Position numbers and translations under genes: made by a program. Shown here one piece after another: positions 27,590 through 37,171 of a DNA stretch of 64,000 nucleotides. This DNA is from Ureibacillus chungkukjangi (GTDB taxonomy: Bacteria > Bacillota > Bacilli > Bacillales_A > Planococcaceae). The DNA lies in NCBI RefSeq assembly GCF_003217295.1, contig NZ_QJTJ01000017.1, positions 1-64,000 of the forward strand. The letters run 5' to 3'. Numbering within the stretch: position 1 is the first letter of the stretch; each line of letters opens with the position of its first letter. A model generated the notes under the pieces. The model did not search any database, was not told where the DNA came from, and saw nothing but the letters and a program-made list of their open reading frames with translations.

Positions 27590-28471
27590 TCATTTCTGCA
27601 TCATTTCTACAAGTACTTCGTAGACGGCAGATGAATCCAAATTCCCTTTTCCTTTGTTTCTACCTAAAGAAAAAAGCTGATTAGTCATATCACTGACGAA
27701 AGTAGTTGTTTGATGATCTTCAGCAAGATTTCGGTATAAGTGAATATCTTTAGTCATATTGGCTAACGAAAATTTCACATTTTCAAATGACTGATCCAGG
27801 ATATTGACACCGAAAACATCCATAGCTCGAGTGTGTCCACTACCTTTTTGCAAGATTGAAGCAAGCTTCTCTTTCGAAACTCCTGCTTTTTCGCCTGTTA
27901 AAAATGCTTCACTCAGTAGTGAAATAACGCCCGCAACCACCATATTGTGACAAAGCTTTACCGTTTGGCCAGCACCACTCTCACCTAAATATTCAATATG
28001 CTTTCCTATTACTTGTAGGACGGGGAGGATTTCGTCGAACCTCTCCTCATTTCCCCCAATCATGATGGTAAGCGTTCCATTATTTGCACCATCTGGTCCA
28101 CCACTTAAAGGACAATCGTAAAATTCAACACCTCTGGTTTGAGCCATTTCATGTATCTGCCTTGTGAGATTCACATCATTTGTGCTCATATCCAGAATGA
28201 ATTTGCCTTGGTTCATTCGGTAAAGAACTCCCCTATCCTCGTCTATGACAATCTCTTTCACTAGCTCAGGGGATGTTAACGATAAAATGAGATAATCCAC
28301 CTGACTCGCTAATTCCTCAGGTTTTGAAGCAACGACTGCTCCTTGGTTTACCAAATTTTTAACTGCATCCTCATTAATGTCGTAAACCATGACTTCGTAG
28401 TTATTCTTTAAAAGATTTTTGGCGATTCCACTTCCCATTAAACCGCAGCCAATGACACCGACCTTTCCCAT
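27590..28471 (-). CDS. Beta-hydroxyacid dehydrogenase (3-hydroxyisobutyrate/tartronate-semialdehyde reductase type)
   Basis: A 293-residue two-domain enzyme. The NAD(P) motif GCGLMGSGIA is at the N-terminus; the substrate signature DCPLSGGPDGA and the catalytic lysine in GQTVKLCHN follow. Residues that separate MmsB from GarR were not resolved. AAGGGGG precedes the ATG. It starts 14 bases after the aldehyde dehydrogenase, and the two likely act in sequence: alcohol to semialdehyde to acid. Confidence 0.88.
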   Translation of the reverse strand: MGKVGVIGCGLMGSGIAKNLLKNNYEVMVYDINEDAVKNLVNQGAVVASKPEELASQVDYLILSLTSPELVKEIVIDEDRGVLYRMNQGKFILDMSTNDVNLTRQIHEMAQTRGVEFYDCPLSGGPDGANNGTLTIMIGGNEERFDEILPVLQVIGKHIEYLGESGAGQTVKLCHNMVVAGVISLLSEAFLTGEKAGVSKEKLASILQKGSGHTRAMDVFGVNILDQSFENVKFSLANMTKDIHLYRNLAEDHQTTTFVSDMTNQLFSLGRNKGKGNLDSSAVYEVLVEMMQK

Positions 28472-28485
28472 GCAAAGCCCCCCTT

Positions 28486-29937
28486 CTATACCTTAATGTA
28501 AACCGTCTTATATTCGGTCCAGAATTCCAATGCTGTAGAGCCCTGTTCACGCGGGCCTAAACTCGAAGCTTTTTTCCCTCCGAATGGATATTGATTTTCA
28601 AAATAGTTCGAAGGAATATTCACATGTGTAACACCCGTTTCTATATGTTTCACAAAGTGCATGGCCTTCGCTAAATCCTTCGTATAAATTGTAGAAGATA
28701 AGCCAAATTCACTATCATTTGCTACTTCCAGCGCTTCTTCATAGGAATCTACTTCTATAACTGCAATCACCGGTGCAAAAATTTCTTCCCGGAATATTCT
28801 CATTTCCGGGGTAACATGACTAAAAACAGTCGGTGCCAAGAAATAACCTTTATCCTTACCATTATCCACCAATCGTTTTCCACCACATTCGAGCACAGCC
28901 TCATCTTGAATGGCATCGTGGATATGTTCTAAATACAAATTCAATTGATTTTCATCAATGATTGGCCCATTATCGACATTTTCATCAAAGCCATCTCCAA
29001 CGGTTAGTGATTTTGCTGCTTCTACTAATCTAGTAATCACCTCTTTTGAAATAGCTCGTGGGACAATCAATCTACTTGTTCCAGTACAACGTTGTCCATT
29101 ATCATAAAAGCCGCTAATGACTATATTTTTAATTGTTTCATCCAAATCTGCATCCTCAAGTATGATGGATGCATTCTTTCCACCCATTTCCGCTTGTATT
29201 TTCCCTCCACGATTTGTTACTGCTCTTCCCAATGCCAAGCCTACTTCTGTAGACCCGGTAAATGAGACAGCTTTAATCTTTGGCTGATTACCAATTGCCT
29301 GTCCTATTACTCCACCTGGTCCTGTCACCATATTGATGACACCTTTGGGTACACCTGCTTTTTCAAACAGCTCCATGATTTTTATACTGATTAGTGACGT
29401 ATTACTAGAGGGTTTAAAAACTACTGTATTTCCTGCCACAATTGCCGGTGCTATTTTCCAGATACCTATACCCAGCGGAAAATTGTAAGGAGCTATGACA
29501 CTTACAACCCCTAAAGGCTCTCTCACTGTATAGCCAAAAATATCCGGATCATTTGACGGGATGGTTTCACCAGTTAAACGTGTTGCTTCACCACTAAATT
29601 GTTTCATCGCTTCGATGGTTTTTTGAACTTCACCCAGAGAATTTTTATATGTCTTTCCTACTTCTTTTGTGATAATTGTAGCGAGTTCTTCCTTTTGTTC
29701 TTCCAATAAGTTAAAGAGTTTGAACAATACTTCACCGCGCTCGGGTACTGCTACCTTCGACCATGTTTTAAAAGCCTTCTCGGCCGCTTCTACCGCTACT
29801 TCAATATCTCTTTGGTCGGATTTTTGAAAATAACCTAGTATACTATCTGCATTTGCGGGATTAATGCTTGAATACACCTCGCCTGAACTTGCTTGAACCC
29901 ATTCACCATCAATGTAATTGAAATATGTTTCGGTCAT
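28486..29937 (-). CDS. NAD(P)-dependent aldehyde dehydrogenase
   Basis: A 483-residue class I/II-like ALDH. The catalytic cysteine is C284 in NGQRCTGTSR, the general base is E250 in AEMGGKN, and Asn151 in PYNFPL is the oxyanion residue. The FTGST motif is at 227-231. GAGGTGAT precedes the ATG. It resembles ketoglutarate-semialdehyde and succinate-semialdehyde dehydrogenases. It is the first gene of the operon that runs to 24968, just downstream of a PucR-type regulator. Confidence 0.92.
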   Translation of the reverse strand: MTETYFNYIDGEWVQASSGEVYSSINPANADSILGYFQKSDQRDIEVAVEAAEKAFKTWSKVAVPERGEVLFKLFNLLEEQKEELATIITKEVGKTYKNSLGEVQKTIEAMKQFSGEATRLTGETIPSNDPDIFGYTVREPLGVVSVIAPYNFPLGIGIWKIAPAIVAGNTVVFKPSSNTSLISIKIMELFEKAGVPKGVINMVTGPGGVIGQAIGNQPKIKAVSFTGSTEVGLALGRAVTNRGGKIQAEMGGKNASIILEDADLDETIKNIVISGFYDNGQRCTGTSRLIVPRAISKEVITRLVEAAKSLTVGDGFDENVDNGPIIDENQLNLYLEHIHDAIQDEAVLECGGKRLVDNGKDKGYFLAPTVFSHVTPEMRIFREEIFAPVIAVIEVDSYEEALEVANDSEFGLSSTIYTKDLAKAMHFVKHIETGVTHVNIPSNYFENQYPFGGKKASSLGPREQGSTALEFWTEYKTVYIKV

Positions 29938-29995
29938 TCAACGATCACCTCACAATCTTTTAAATAATTTTAATATTCAAAATTATAAAAATAAA

Positions 29996-30041
29996 TGTGG
30001 CAAGTCACAAAAATAGAAATTACTCTTTGTGACTTGCCACA
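29996..30041 (-). terminator. 16-bp perfect inverted repeat spanning the regulator's stop codon
   Basis: TGTGGCAAGTCACAAA and TTTGTGACTTGCCACA are exact inverted copies with a 14-base loop, followed on the minus strand by a T-rich stretch. The upstream arm lies inside the last codons of the PucR-type gene. It probably ends that transcript, although the stem could also be an operator for the aldehyde dehydrogenase operon just downstream. Confidence 0.6.
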
Positions 30042-31663
30042 TATAATTGAGTAGCGATAACGATATCCACCCACTCTTTTTCATTATTCAAATCAATCTG
30101 TAAAATTTCCTCCATTTTCTTTAGACGATAATACAACGTATTCCCATGAATATGTAACTCGTTAGCTGTACCTTTATGGTTTTTATTATTATTTATAAAA
30201 CATAGTAACGTTTCGACTAATACGAAGTCTGTTTTTAATAGTTTTCCAAGCTTATCCTGAATGAAAATCTCTTTTCGTTGTGGTTCAATCTCATGAAAAA
30301 GCCGTTCCATACCGAGTTTGGCATACTCAACAATACGGGATGCCTTTGTCACTTTTGCATAATTTATGGACTGTATCGCTTCATTATAAGAAATGGATAA
30401 TTGCGGTATACTTGTTTTCCTTCCAATACCAATGAGTACTTCTTTGTCCTTCCCCGTCACCGCCTCAATCCCATGAAGGATTTGTTGCAATTGATATTCC
30501 TTCATGTCTGGAAGAACGACAATCAGTTGAAAGGTATTCGTAACAATAAAACTATTCCCACAAATAGTTTTAAGCATATTTTCAAATGAAAGTAATAGCC
30601 ACTGCTTATCTTTCAATTTATTTTGATCCCACAATGTTTTGACCGAACCCTCAATGATAATACATTGAAGATCATTTACTTCATTCCACTGTAAATATTG
30701 CAGGATCCTTTTTTGATCATAATTGGTTAGACCATTTAATAGCTGATTAAATATTTCATGTCGTAATTGAAATTCTTGTTCAAGCAATGCACTATCTTTC
30801 GTCAACTCAAGGGCGATGGCAGAACAGGCATGTTCAATAATTAATTGTTCAAATTCAGGGAAAGTTTCAAATGGTCGCGCCAGCTCTAACACGCCTAGAA
30901 TTTCATGTCCACGCACAAGGGGATAATCATTGCTATTCTGACGATAACTATTGGTTTCGTGATGAACGACTTGAGAGCCTATCAAACTTTCCAATAATTG
31001 AAGAATACGTCCAATCCCTTCTCCTTCTATGATGTATTGATAAAACTTCTTATGAATGGAAATCGTTTTGGATAACATTTCATTCTTTTGCAGTAAGTTA
31101 TGATAAACCCGAGAATGTTCAAGCGCGATAGCACTCTGGTCGGCAATGATCTGGATGACTTCCAAATCTGCACGGGAAAAGACCCCATCCTGACCAAAGT
31201 TATCTACCATAAGGACCCCAAGACAAGTATCCTGATAGATAATCGGCACACAAAAGGCACTTTTGATTTTTTTCCGCCGGACCCCCTCAAAATAATATTG
31301 ATAGTTTCTTTCCGACATATTGCTCATATAAGTATCAATCTCTTGTTCCGATTTAAATAACTTGGCCTTTTTTTCTAAAAACACTTTCCCCGTAATCGAT
31401 TCGCCCGGTGAAAGGACCAACTTTTTTAGTGGTTCCATCTCCACCCCAATTGCCTCCGACAATTTGAGCTTCCCCGTGAATTCATCATACAAATAGATCA
31501 TAAACGTATCTGTCACGGTAACCAACTCACTGGCTGCAGTGATTAAATTTTTTAATACCTCTTCTAATTGTAAGGACTGCGTTAACATCTTATTAATTTC
31601 TAACAGTTTTTTGGCTTTTGAGAGTGTGAGAAAAGAGTAATCATTCTCCTGGCAAATATTCAT
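30020..31663 (-). CDS. GAF-domain regulator with PucR/CdaR-type helix-turn-helix
   Basis: A 547-residue activator. A GAF domain spans about residues 25-170, followed by a helical linker and a PucR-type middle region. The last 60 residues form the HTH_30 DNA-binding domain: LLCFINNNKNHKGTANELHI then HGNTLYYRLKKMEEIL. The start at 31663 has GAGGTGAT before it; an in-frame TTG at 31687 does not. Position between the oxidase gene and the aldehyde dehydrogenase operon makes it their likely activator, responding to a small metabolite bound by the GAF domain. The target is inferred. Confidence 0.85.
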   Translation of the reverse strand: MNICQENDYSFLTLSKAKKLLEINKMLTQSLQLEEVLKNLITAASELVTVTDTFMIYLYDEFTGKLKLSEAIGVEMEPLKKLVLSPGESITGKVFLEKKAKLFKSEQEIDTYMSNMSERNYQYYFEGVRRKKIKSAFCVPIIYQDTCLGVLMVDNFGQDGVFSRADLEVIQIIADQSAIALEHSRVYHNLLQKNEMLSKTISIHKKFYQYIIEGEGIGRILQLLESLIGSQVVHHETNSYRQNSNDYPLVRGHEILGVLELARPFETFPEFEQLIIEHACSAIALELTKDSALLEQEFQLRHEIFNQLLNGLTNYDQKRILQYLQWNEVNDLQCIIIEGSVKTLWDQNKLKDKQWLLLSFENMLKTICGNSFIVTNTFQLIVVLPDMKEYQLQQILHGIEAVTGKDKEVLIGIGRKTSIPQLSISYNEAIQSINYAKVTKASRIVEYAKLGMERLFHEIEPQRKEIFIQDKLGKLLKTDFVLVETLLCFINNNKNHKGTANELHIHGNTLYYRLKKMEEILQIDLNNEKEWVDIVIATQLYVASHKE

Positions 31664-31895
31664 GGGAATCACCTCAATCGTAAACAAATAGTTTTCTAAC
31701 CTTGTTCCAATAGATAGAAATTTACCATTAGTTTAACATAACAAAATGAATTTTCTAATAAATCTGTATTTTAATTGTAAGATTGTTGTGTAACTAGTTC
31801 ATTCTGGTTAAAAATTGAATACGACTAGACCTATGCCTCTTCTTTTTCTTCTCCAACCTATACAAATACTCTTTCTATGTCGAATTGTGTCCATA

Positions 31896-31920
31896 TAAAA
31901 AGAGAGCCACTACAGCTCTC
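31896..31920 (-). terminator. Terminator of the GlcD-like oxidase gene
   Basis: On the minus strand GAGAGC and GCTCTC pair around a seven-base loop (31902-31920), followed by a T run. The 155 bases between it and the oxidase stop contain a second, weaker inverted repeat (TAGACA...TGTCTA). Confidence 0.75.
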
Positions 31921-32075
31921 TTTCAATCACCGTGTATCAATAGATAACATTAGCAAATCAAGCTTGATAGAGGGAAAATAGAAAAAGCACCCTTGGAATA
32001 GACAACTTCTAGGCCAGAAATTGAGGCCTTCACCTGCTGTCTACAACTTCGTAGTAACCCTACCATCTGTATCAT

Positions 32076-33464
32076 TTAATCTAATCTGAAAATTTTACCT
32101 GGGTTTAAAATGTTACTTGGATCAAGCACTTTTTTAATCGATTTCATGACATCCAACGCTTTTCCATGCTGCTCATGCTGATACTTCATTTTTCCTAGTC
32201 CTACCCCATGCTCTCCAGTACAAGTTCCCCCGACCGACAAAGCAAATTTCACGATTTGTTCGTTTACAGAATCCACTTTTTCTAAATTATTTTGGTCTAG
32301 AACGATACTAGCATGGAAGTTGCCGTCTCCAATATGACCTATGATACTGCCATCTAGTCCATTTTCATCAATACACTTACGGCTAAATTCAATGGCCTCT
32401 ACTAAAGCGGATAACGGAACACAAACATCCGTATTCAACACTTTCTTGCCGGGATTCGCATGTTTCAAAATATATAAGTGATTATGCCTTACTTCCCAAA
32501 GTTTCTTTCTTCCAATCGAATCTGTTTCAATATCAAATTGATAGCAGCCGAATCCGGTAAATAATTCTTTTGTGATATCAAGATCGCCATCAACATTGCC
32601 CTTTGAACCGTGAAATTCCAAAAACAATGTAGTATCTTCTGTATAATTTGTTCCTGAACTTTTATTCATACCTTTAATGGTAATTGCTTCAACCAGTTCC
32701 ATTCTTGCAATTGGGACCCCAATTTGAAGGAGGGAAGTTGCAGCTTGAACTGCATTGTGCAAGGATGAAAAAACCGCTCGTCCTGCAACAGTGACTTCAG
32801 GGATTCCATACACCTGCAATGTGAGTTCAGTGAAAGCACCCAAAGTCCCTTCCGATCCTACGAAAAGCTCTGTCAATCGATAGCCGGATGAAGATTTTTT
32901 CGCTTTACTGCCCGTATGAATAACACTTCCATCAGCTAGCACAACTTCAAGGTCACGAACATTATCCTTCATGGCACCATATCGAACAGTCGTCGTCCCG
33001 CTCGCATTTGTCGAAGCCATCCCCCCTATAGTAGCGTCTGCTCCTGGGTCAACAGGGAAAAACAATCCATGCTTTCCTAATTCCGCGTTCAACTGTAGCC
33101 TAGTGATACCAGGTTGTACGACTACCAATAAATCTCTTGGATTAATATCCATGATTTTGTTCATTTCCTGAAAATCAATCGTAATACCACCACAGATTGG
33201 AATCGTTTGACCTTCCAAACCTGATCCAGCACCAAAGGGCACCACGGGAATTTTATGATCATTAGCAAAACGTAAAATTCCAACTACCTCTTCTTTCACT
33301 TGTGGAAACACGACTACATCTGGAAGACTTGACGGATGAAAGGATTCATCTTGGCTATGATTCAAAAGAACCGTTTCATTCGTCGTAATTCTATCCTCTG
33401 GCAAAATTTCTTTTAATCGTTCAACCAGATTGATAGACTTTAAATCGCCTTTTACTTGATTCAT
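32076..33464 (-). CDS. FAD-linked D-hydroxyacid oxidase (GlcD-like)
   Basis: A 462-residue flavoprotein of the GlcD/D-lactate dehydrogenase group. The FAD_binding_4 domain covers the first half with VVPFGAGSGLEGQ and DPGADATIGGMASTNASGT (key GG, N, SGT). The FAD-oxidase C-terminal domain includes GHIGDGNFH and CTGEHGVGLGK with metal-binding histidines. GAGGAC precedes the ATG. Relatives oxidise glycolate, D-lactate or D-2-hydroxyglutarate; no partner subunits (GlcE, GlcF) are adjacent. Confidence 0.9.
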   Translation of the reverse strand: MNQVKGDLKSINLVERLKEILPEDRITTNETVLLNHSQDESFHPSSLPDVVVFPQVKEEVVGILRFANDHKIPVVPFGAGSGLEGQTIPICGGITIDFQEMNKIMDINPRDLLVVVQPGITRLQLNAELGKHGLFFPVDPGADATIGGMASTNASGTTTVRYGAMKDNVRDLEVVLADGSVIHTGSKAKKSSSGYRLTELFVGSEGTLGAFTELTLQVYGIPEVTVAGRAVFSSLHNAVQAATSLLQIGVPIARMELVEAITIKGMNKSSGTNYTEDTTLFLEFHGSKGNVDGDLDITKELFTGFGCYQFDIETDSIGRKKLWEVRHNHLYILKHANPGKKVLNTDVCVPLSALVEAIEFSRKCIDENGLDGSIIGHIGDGNFHASIVLDQNNLEKVDSVNEQIVKFALSVGGTCTGEHGVGLGKMKYQHEQHGKALDVMKSIKKVLDPSNILNPGKIFRLD

Positions 33465-33544
33465 TTATAGTCCTCCTACGAATTTAGTTTTAATATAAAT
33501 GACACTTCACAAATTGACCTGGCTTCGTTCCCATATTTACAGGT

Positions 33545-33821
33545 ATGGATTGCTACAAATTTCCGTAGCCTAGGACATCACGGGTAGAATACACATCCTG
33601 ATGGGGAATTCAGTAGTGAAGGGGTTTCCCCTTTCAATCTGATTCATTCACGCTTCTTTCCAGGATTCAGGTGCGGCACAGAAGATAAGAATGCCTTCGT
33701 ATCTGGATTTAAGGCTTCAGCAAAGAGATTGTCCGTATTGGTATATTCCACGATCTGTTCTAAATTTTCACGCCAATCCGGTCGGAAATATGGCGGACAT
33801 TGCAAAGCAACAATAAACTAA
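33545..33821 (-). pseudogene. Decayed C-terminal end of an oligopeptide ABC ATPase (OppF/DppF type)
   Basis: Minus-strand translation shows NVRHISDRIGV, then after a frame change EQIVEYTNTDNLF, TKAFLSSVPHLNP and PSGCVFYP-CP. These are the landmarks of OppF/DppF C-termini (VxHISDRIxV, IVE, T(Q/K)ALLSAVP, PSGCxFHPRCP). One frameshift and two in-frame TGA codons are present, one replacing the Arg of HPRCP. No N-terminal part with Walker motifs remains. It is a dead remnant of a peptide importer. Confidence 0.8.
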
Positions 33822-33992
33822 AAGTTCTCCATACTTTCAACCAATACCTTTTTTAATAGACAGAATTTATGAACGCTAAAAAATTCTATGTTAGCCTTTG
33901 TTTAATTTCCATTATCCTAATGTTTGTGTATTGTTAGGGAAATAAAAAGAGCACTCTTTTGGGGAACTTTATACAGCATTCCCTTCTAAGAA

Positions 33993-34214
33993 ATGAGGCA
34001 GCTTCAGGCACCCGTACTGAACATAGGACAATTCGAAAAAGATGCACATCGAAGCACAGAACGCCTCCACATCCAAAACGATTTTGTCCAAGCACCATCA
34101 TGACTACAAAAGCTAACTAAGAGAATGTTTGAAAGCGGAGGAGTTATTGGGATTTCTAATGAAGAATCTGCGGTTGATGAGATTATGACTTGTAAGGTAG
34201 TCTCTATTGTTTAA
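33993..34214 (+). pseudogene. Gene relic, possibly the end of a RocB-like M20 peptidase
   Basis: A single frame of 74 codons, broken by one TGA, reads through APVLNIGQFEKDAHRSTERL and ends in DEIMTCKVVSIV before TAA. The GxxxKDAHxxTERL pattern resembles the C-terminus of RocB-type M20 peptidases; that match is from memory and modest. A strong terminator follows 27 bases later, which supports a former plus-strand gene end here. Confidence 0.5.
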
Positions 34215-34241
34215 GGGCACCTCTCAACTTATCGGAGAAAA

Positions 34242-34280
34242 GCCATTCAGAATGTTGGATTCATTCTGAATGGCCTTTTT
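34242..34280 (+). terminator. Strong terminator after the peptidase relic
   Basis: GCCATTCAGAATG (34242-34254) and CATTCTGAATGGC (34262-34274) pair perfectly and five T follow. The stretch from here to 34460 has no intact gene; a ribosome-site-like CGGAGG at about 34304 precedes only a short broken frame. Confidence 0.9.
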
Positions 34281-34460
34281 AAGTTTATATAAATTTTGAA
34301 CATACGGAGGAAATAGAACTGATTAGCTGGTACGAGTCCCAATCGATGTGGACCCGACTCAAGAACAAACTCTTAAAACATAGAGAGCCCTACCACGTGT
34401 TTGGCTATTGAAATCTCAAGCGTATTAACAAAATAGAAATTTTGGATCTAATGAATAATC

Positions 34461-35141
34461 TCAATACCACGAACTAGCGGCTGTCTCCTCAGTCAAATTT
34501 ACAATTGCAACTCCATTACTAGTTCCAATCCTTGTTGCACCTAGCTTAATGTATTTTTCGGCATCAGCAGTCGTTCTTATACCTCCGGATGCTTTAACTT
34601 CTACCGCGTCACCTACTATCTTTTTCATAAGCGAAACCGTATCTTCTGTAGCTCCACCTGGACCAAACCCTGTAGATGTTTTAACGAAATCAATTTTTGT
34701 CTCTTTCGCCAGTTCGCACACTTTACTTACTTCTTTTGAAGTTAAATAGCATGTTTCAAGAATAACTTTAATAACTAAATTTGGATTATCTTCTTTTAAT
34801 GCTATAAAAGAGGCCATTTCTTTTTTAACATTATTAAATTCTCCATTTTTGATATCACCTATATTGATTACATAATCTAATTCTGTAGCACCGTCTTGCA
34901 GTGCCTGTTTTGCCTCAAATATTTTCACATTAGTTAAAGTTGCTCCTAATGGGAATCCGATTACTGTGCATACTTTGACTTCAGTATCCTGTAATAGTTC
35001 GCTTGCCTTTTTCACATAGACAGGATTGATACAAACCGTGGCGAAGTGATTATCAGAAGCCTCTTTACATAACTTTTCTATTACAGCTGTAGAAGCATCA
35101 GCTTTTAGTAAAGTATGATCTATAAATTTTTCAAGTGCCAT
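34461..35141 (-). CDS. deoC: Deoxyribose-phosphate aldolase
   Basis: Class I aldolase giving acetaldehyde and glyceraldehyde 3-phosphate. From the start at 35141 it has 226 residues, the normal DeoC size. Asp89 in ELDYV, the Schiff-base lysine K154 in VKTSTGFG and K183 in VKASGGIR are all present. TGGAGTG lies about 12 bases before this ATG; the frame extends to 35195 but would overlap the binding-protein gene. It is the last gene of the SorC-regulated sugar operon and suggests that the imported compound ends as a 2-deoxy-aldose phosphate. Confidence 0.93.
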   Translation of the reverse strand: MALEKFIDHTLLKADASTAVIEKLCKEASDNHFATVCINPVYVKKASELLQDTEVKVCTVIGFPLGATLTNVKIFEAKQALQDGATELDYVINIGDIKNGEFNNVKKEMASFIALKEDNPNLVIKVILETCYLTSKEVSKVCELAKETKIDFVKTSTGFGPGGATEDTVSLMKKIVGDAVEVKASGGIRTTADAEKYIKLGATRIGTSNGVAIVNLTEETAASSWY

Positions 35142-35163
35142 ATAATGTAATTCACTCCACTCA

Positions 35164-36156
35164 TTATTTAATTTCTGCAAACTTCTTAGTTTCATCTAAA
35201 TACTGATCTACATTCGTTTCATCTATTAATCCTGTACCACCGTCTACATATTTTTCAACAGTTTCGCCCTTGCCAATTTTTACAGCTGTTTGAATAGACA
35301 ATACACCAAGTGAAATCGGATCATTAATTACAGTTGCCTTAAATTTTCCTGCCTTGATTTGCTTTATTGCTTCCATTAGACCATCAATACCAACAATACT
35401 TACATCTTGTAATTTACCTGATTTCTCAAGAACCTGTATTGCACCTAAAGCCATGTCATCATTATGCGCATACACAAGATTCACGTCAGAATGTGCTTGC
35501 AGTAAATCTTGCATTGCAGACACCGCCTCAGCACGAATATAGTTACTATACGGTCCTTCTATAATTTCAATTCCTGATTCTTTTTCAACAATCTCGTGAA
35601 ACCCATCATGACGCGCCTGCATTACCGTACCGCCAGCATCACCTTGAATTTCAATAATTTTTCCAGTTGCTTTTCCTTCTCCACCTAACAATTCAACTGC
35701 TTTCTTTCCCGCTTCTCTACCCATTTCCTCATTGTCGCGACCGATATAAGAAGCAACCTCTTGTTTCGTGTTGCGGTCAACAGCTATTACTGGAATATTC
35801 GCCTGTTCTGCCGCTTTTAAAGAAGGCGCCACACCTGACGGATTCACTGGATTGATAAGAAGAACATCAATTCCTTTAGTAATTAATGATTGGATGTCGG
35901 AATTTTGCTTTTCAATATCGTTTTGAGCATCTACAACAATCAATTCCGCGCCAAGTTTTGAGGCTTCTTCTTTTGCCCCTTCAACAAGTGCTGTGTAAAA
36001 AGGCGATTCTAATGTTGGTTGCGAAAATCCAATCACCAACTTACCTTCAGCATTACCCTCTGAAGACGTATTTGTTCCCACTTCGTTACCACCACAAGCA
36101 GCTAAAATCAATACCATCATTGTCAAAACAGAAAAAATATTCAATCTCTTTTTCAT
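35164..36156 (-). CDS. Sugar ABC importer binding lipoprotein (RbsB type)
   Basis: A 330-residue family-1-type receptor. The signal peptide ends in lipobox LAAC, followed by a short linker, then the ribose-binding fold VIGFSQPTLESPFYTALV. IPVIAVDRN and the D-D-M-A region in NLVYAHNDDMALGAI are typical hinge and ligand segments. GGGGGG precedes the ATG. It supplies ligand to the RbsC/RbsA-like subunits encoded upstream. The ligand is likely a pentose, deoxy sugar or polyol. Confidence 0.92.
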   Translation of the reverse strand: MKKRLNIFSVLTMMVLILAACGGNEVGTNTSSEGNAEGKLVIGFSQPTLESPFYTALVEGAKEEASKLGAELIVVDAQNDIEKQNSDIQSLITKGIDVLLINPVNPSGVAPSLKAAEQANIPVIAVDRNTKQEVASYIGRDNEEMGREAGKKAVELLGGEGKATGKIIEIQGDAGGTVMQARHDGFHEIVEKESGIEIIEGPYSNYIRAEAVSAMQDLLQAHSDVNLVYAHNDDMALGAIQVLEKSGKLQDVSIVGIDGLMEAIKQIKAGKFKATVINDPISLGVLSIQTAVKIGKGETVEKYVDGGTGLIDETNVDQYLDETKKFAEIK

Positions 36157-36167
36157 GATAATCCCCC

Positions 36168-37148
36168 CTATTTTTTATTAGCTATTAATTGATTCATAAT
36201 TAAAGCGGTTACAATAATTGCCCCCATAAAGATAGACTGATAGTACGAAGAAAGACCCAATAGATTAAAAATATTTACAATCATACTCATTATTAAAACT
36301 CCGATGAATGTTCCACCTATTCCGCCTCTTCCCCCTGTTAAACTAGTGCCGCCAATTACTACCGCAGCAATCGCATCCAATTCCAATCCTGTACCTGCTG
36401 TCGGTTGCCCTACTGTAAGCCATGAAGCCATTAATATTCCTGCTATGGCTGACATTATCCCAGCTAATATATAAGTAGTAGTTAAATATTTTTCAACAGC
36501 AATCCCAGATAAACGGGCAGATTCCTCATTCCCCCCAACAGCATACAGTTTTCTGCCAAATGTCGTAAATTTTAAAATAACTACTGCAATAATTGTCAGA
36601 ACAATCCAGATAATTGCGGGAATTGGGATATTCCCAAAACTTTCGCCAAGAGCCGTAAACGCCGGCGGCAAATCATAGATTGGTTCTCCATCTGTTGTCA
36701 ATAACGCTAATCCCCTTGCACTAACCATCATTGCAAGTGTAGCAATGAAAGCTGGTACTTTAAATTTAGTAGAAATAAATCCACTTACAAAGCCCATGAA
36801 ACCTCCTGCTGCAATTGTAATTACGATGGCAATGAATGGATTCACGCCACTAGAAATCAATAAAGCCACAAGCATTCCAGAAAGCCCCAGAACAGCCCCT
36901 ACTGAAAGATCAATTCCTCCAACAAGAATAACAAATGTCATCCCAATTGCCACGATTCCCACAAATGCTGATTGTTGAAGGATATTCGAAATATTTTGGA
37001 ATGTTAAGAAATGCTCCGACAATAATGTTCCAATAATTAAGAACACTATAAATATAAGAAATAGATTATATTTCTTTAGAAACGTACCTACTTGGAACTG
37101 ACTTTTTTTAGGTTTTTCCAACACTTCCATATCTAAATTCATACTCAT
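36168..37148 (-). CDS. Sugar ABC importer permease (RbsC type)
   Basis: A 326-residue protein with about ten hydrophobic segments. The family motifs GGIDLSVGAVLGL and GGNEESARLSGI, the EAA-like cytoplasmic loop, are clear. AAAGGGGTG precedes the start at 37148; the ATG at 37169 overlaps the end of the ATPase gene and lacks a site. A single permease gene implies a homodimeric channel. Confidence 0.92.
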   Translation of the reverse strand: MSMNLDMEVLEKPKKSQFQVGTFLKKYNLFLIFIVFLIIGTLLSEHFLTFQNISNILQQSAFVGIVAIGMTFVILVGGIDLSVGAVLGLSGMLVALLISSGVNPFIAIVITIAAGGFMGFVSGFISTKFKVPAFIATLAMMVSARGLALLTTDGEPIYDLPPAFTALGESFGNIPIPAIIWIVLTIIAVVILKFTTFGRKLYAVGGNEESARLSGIAVEKYLTTTYILAGIMSAIAGILMASWLTVGQPTAGTGLELDAIAAVVIGGTSLTGGRGGIGGTFIGVLIMSMIVNIFNLLGLSSYYQSIFMGAIIVTALIMNQLIANKK

Positions 37149-37171
37149 AGTTTTCACCCCTTTGTTCATTA

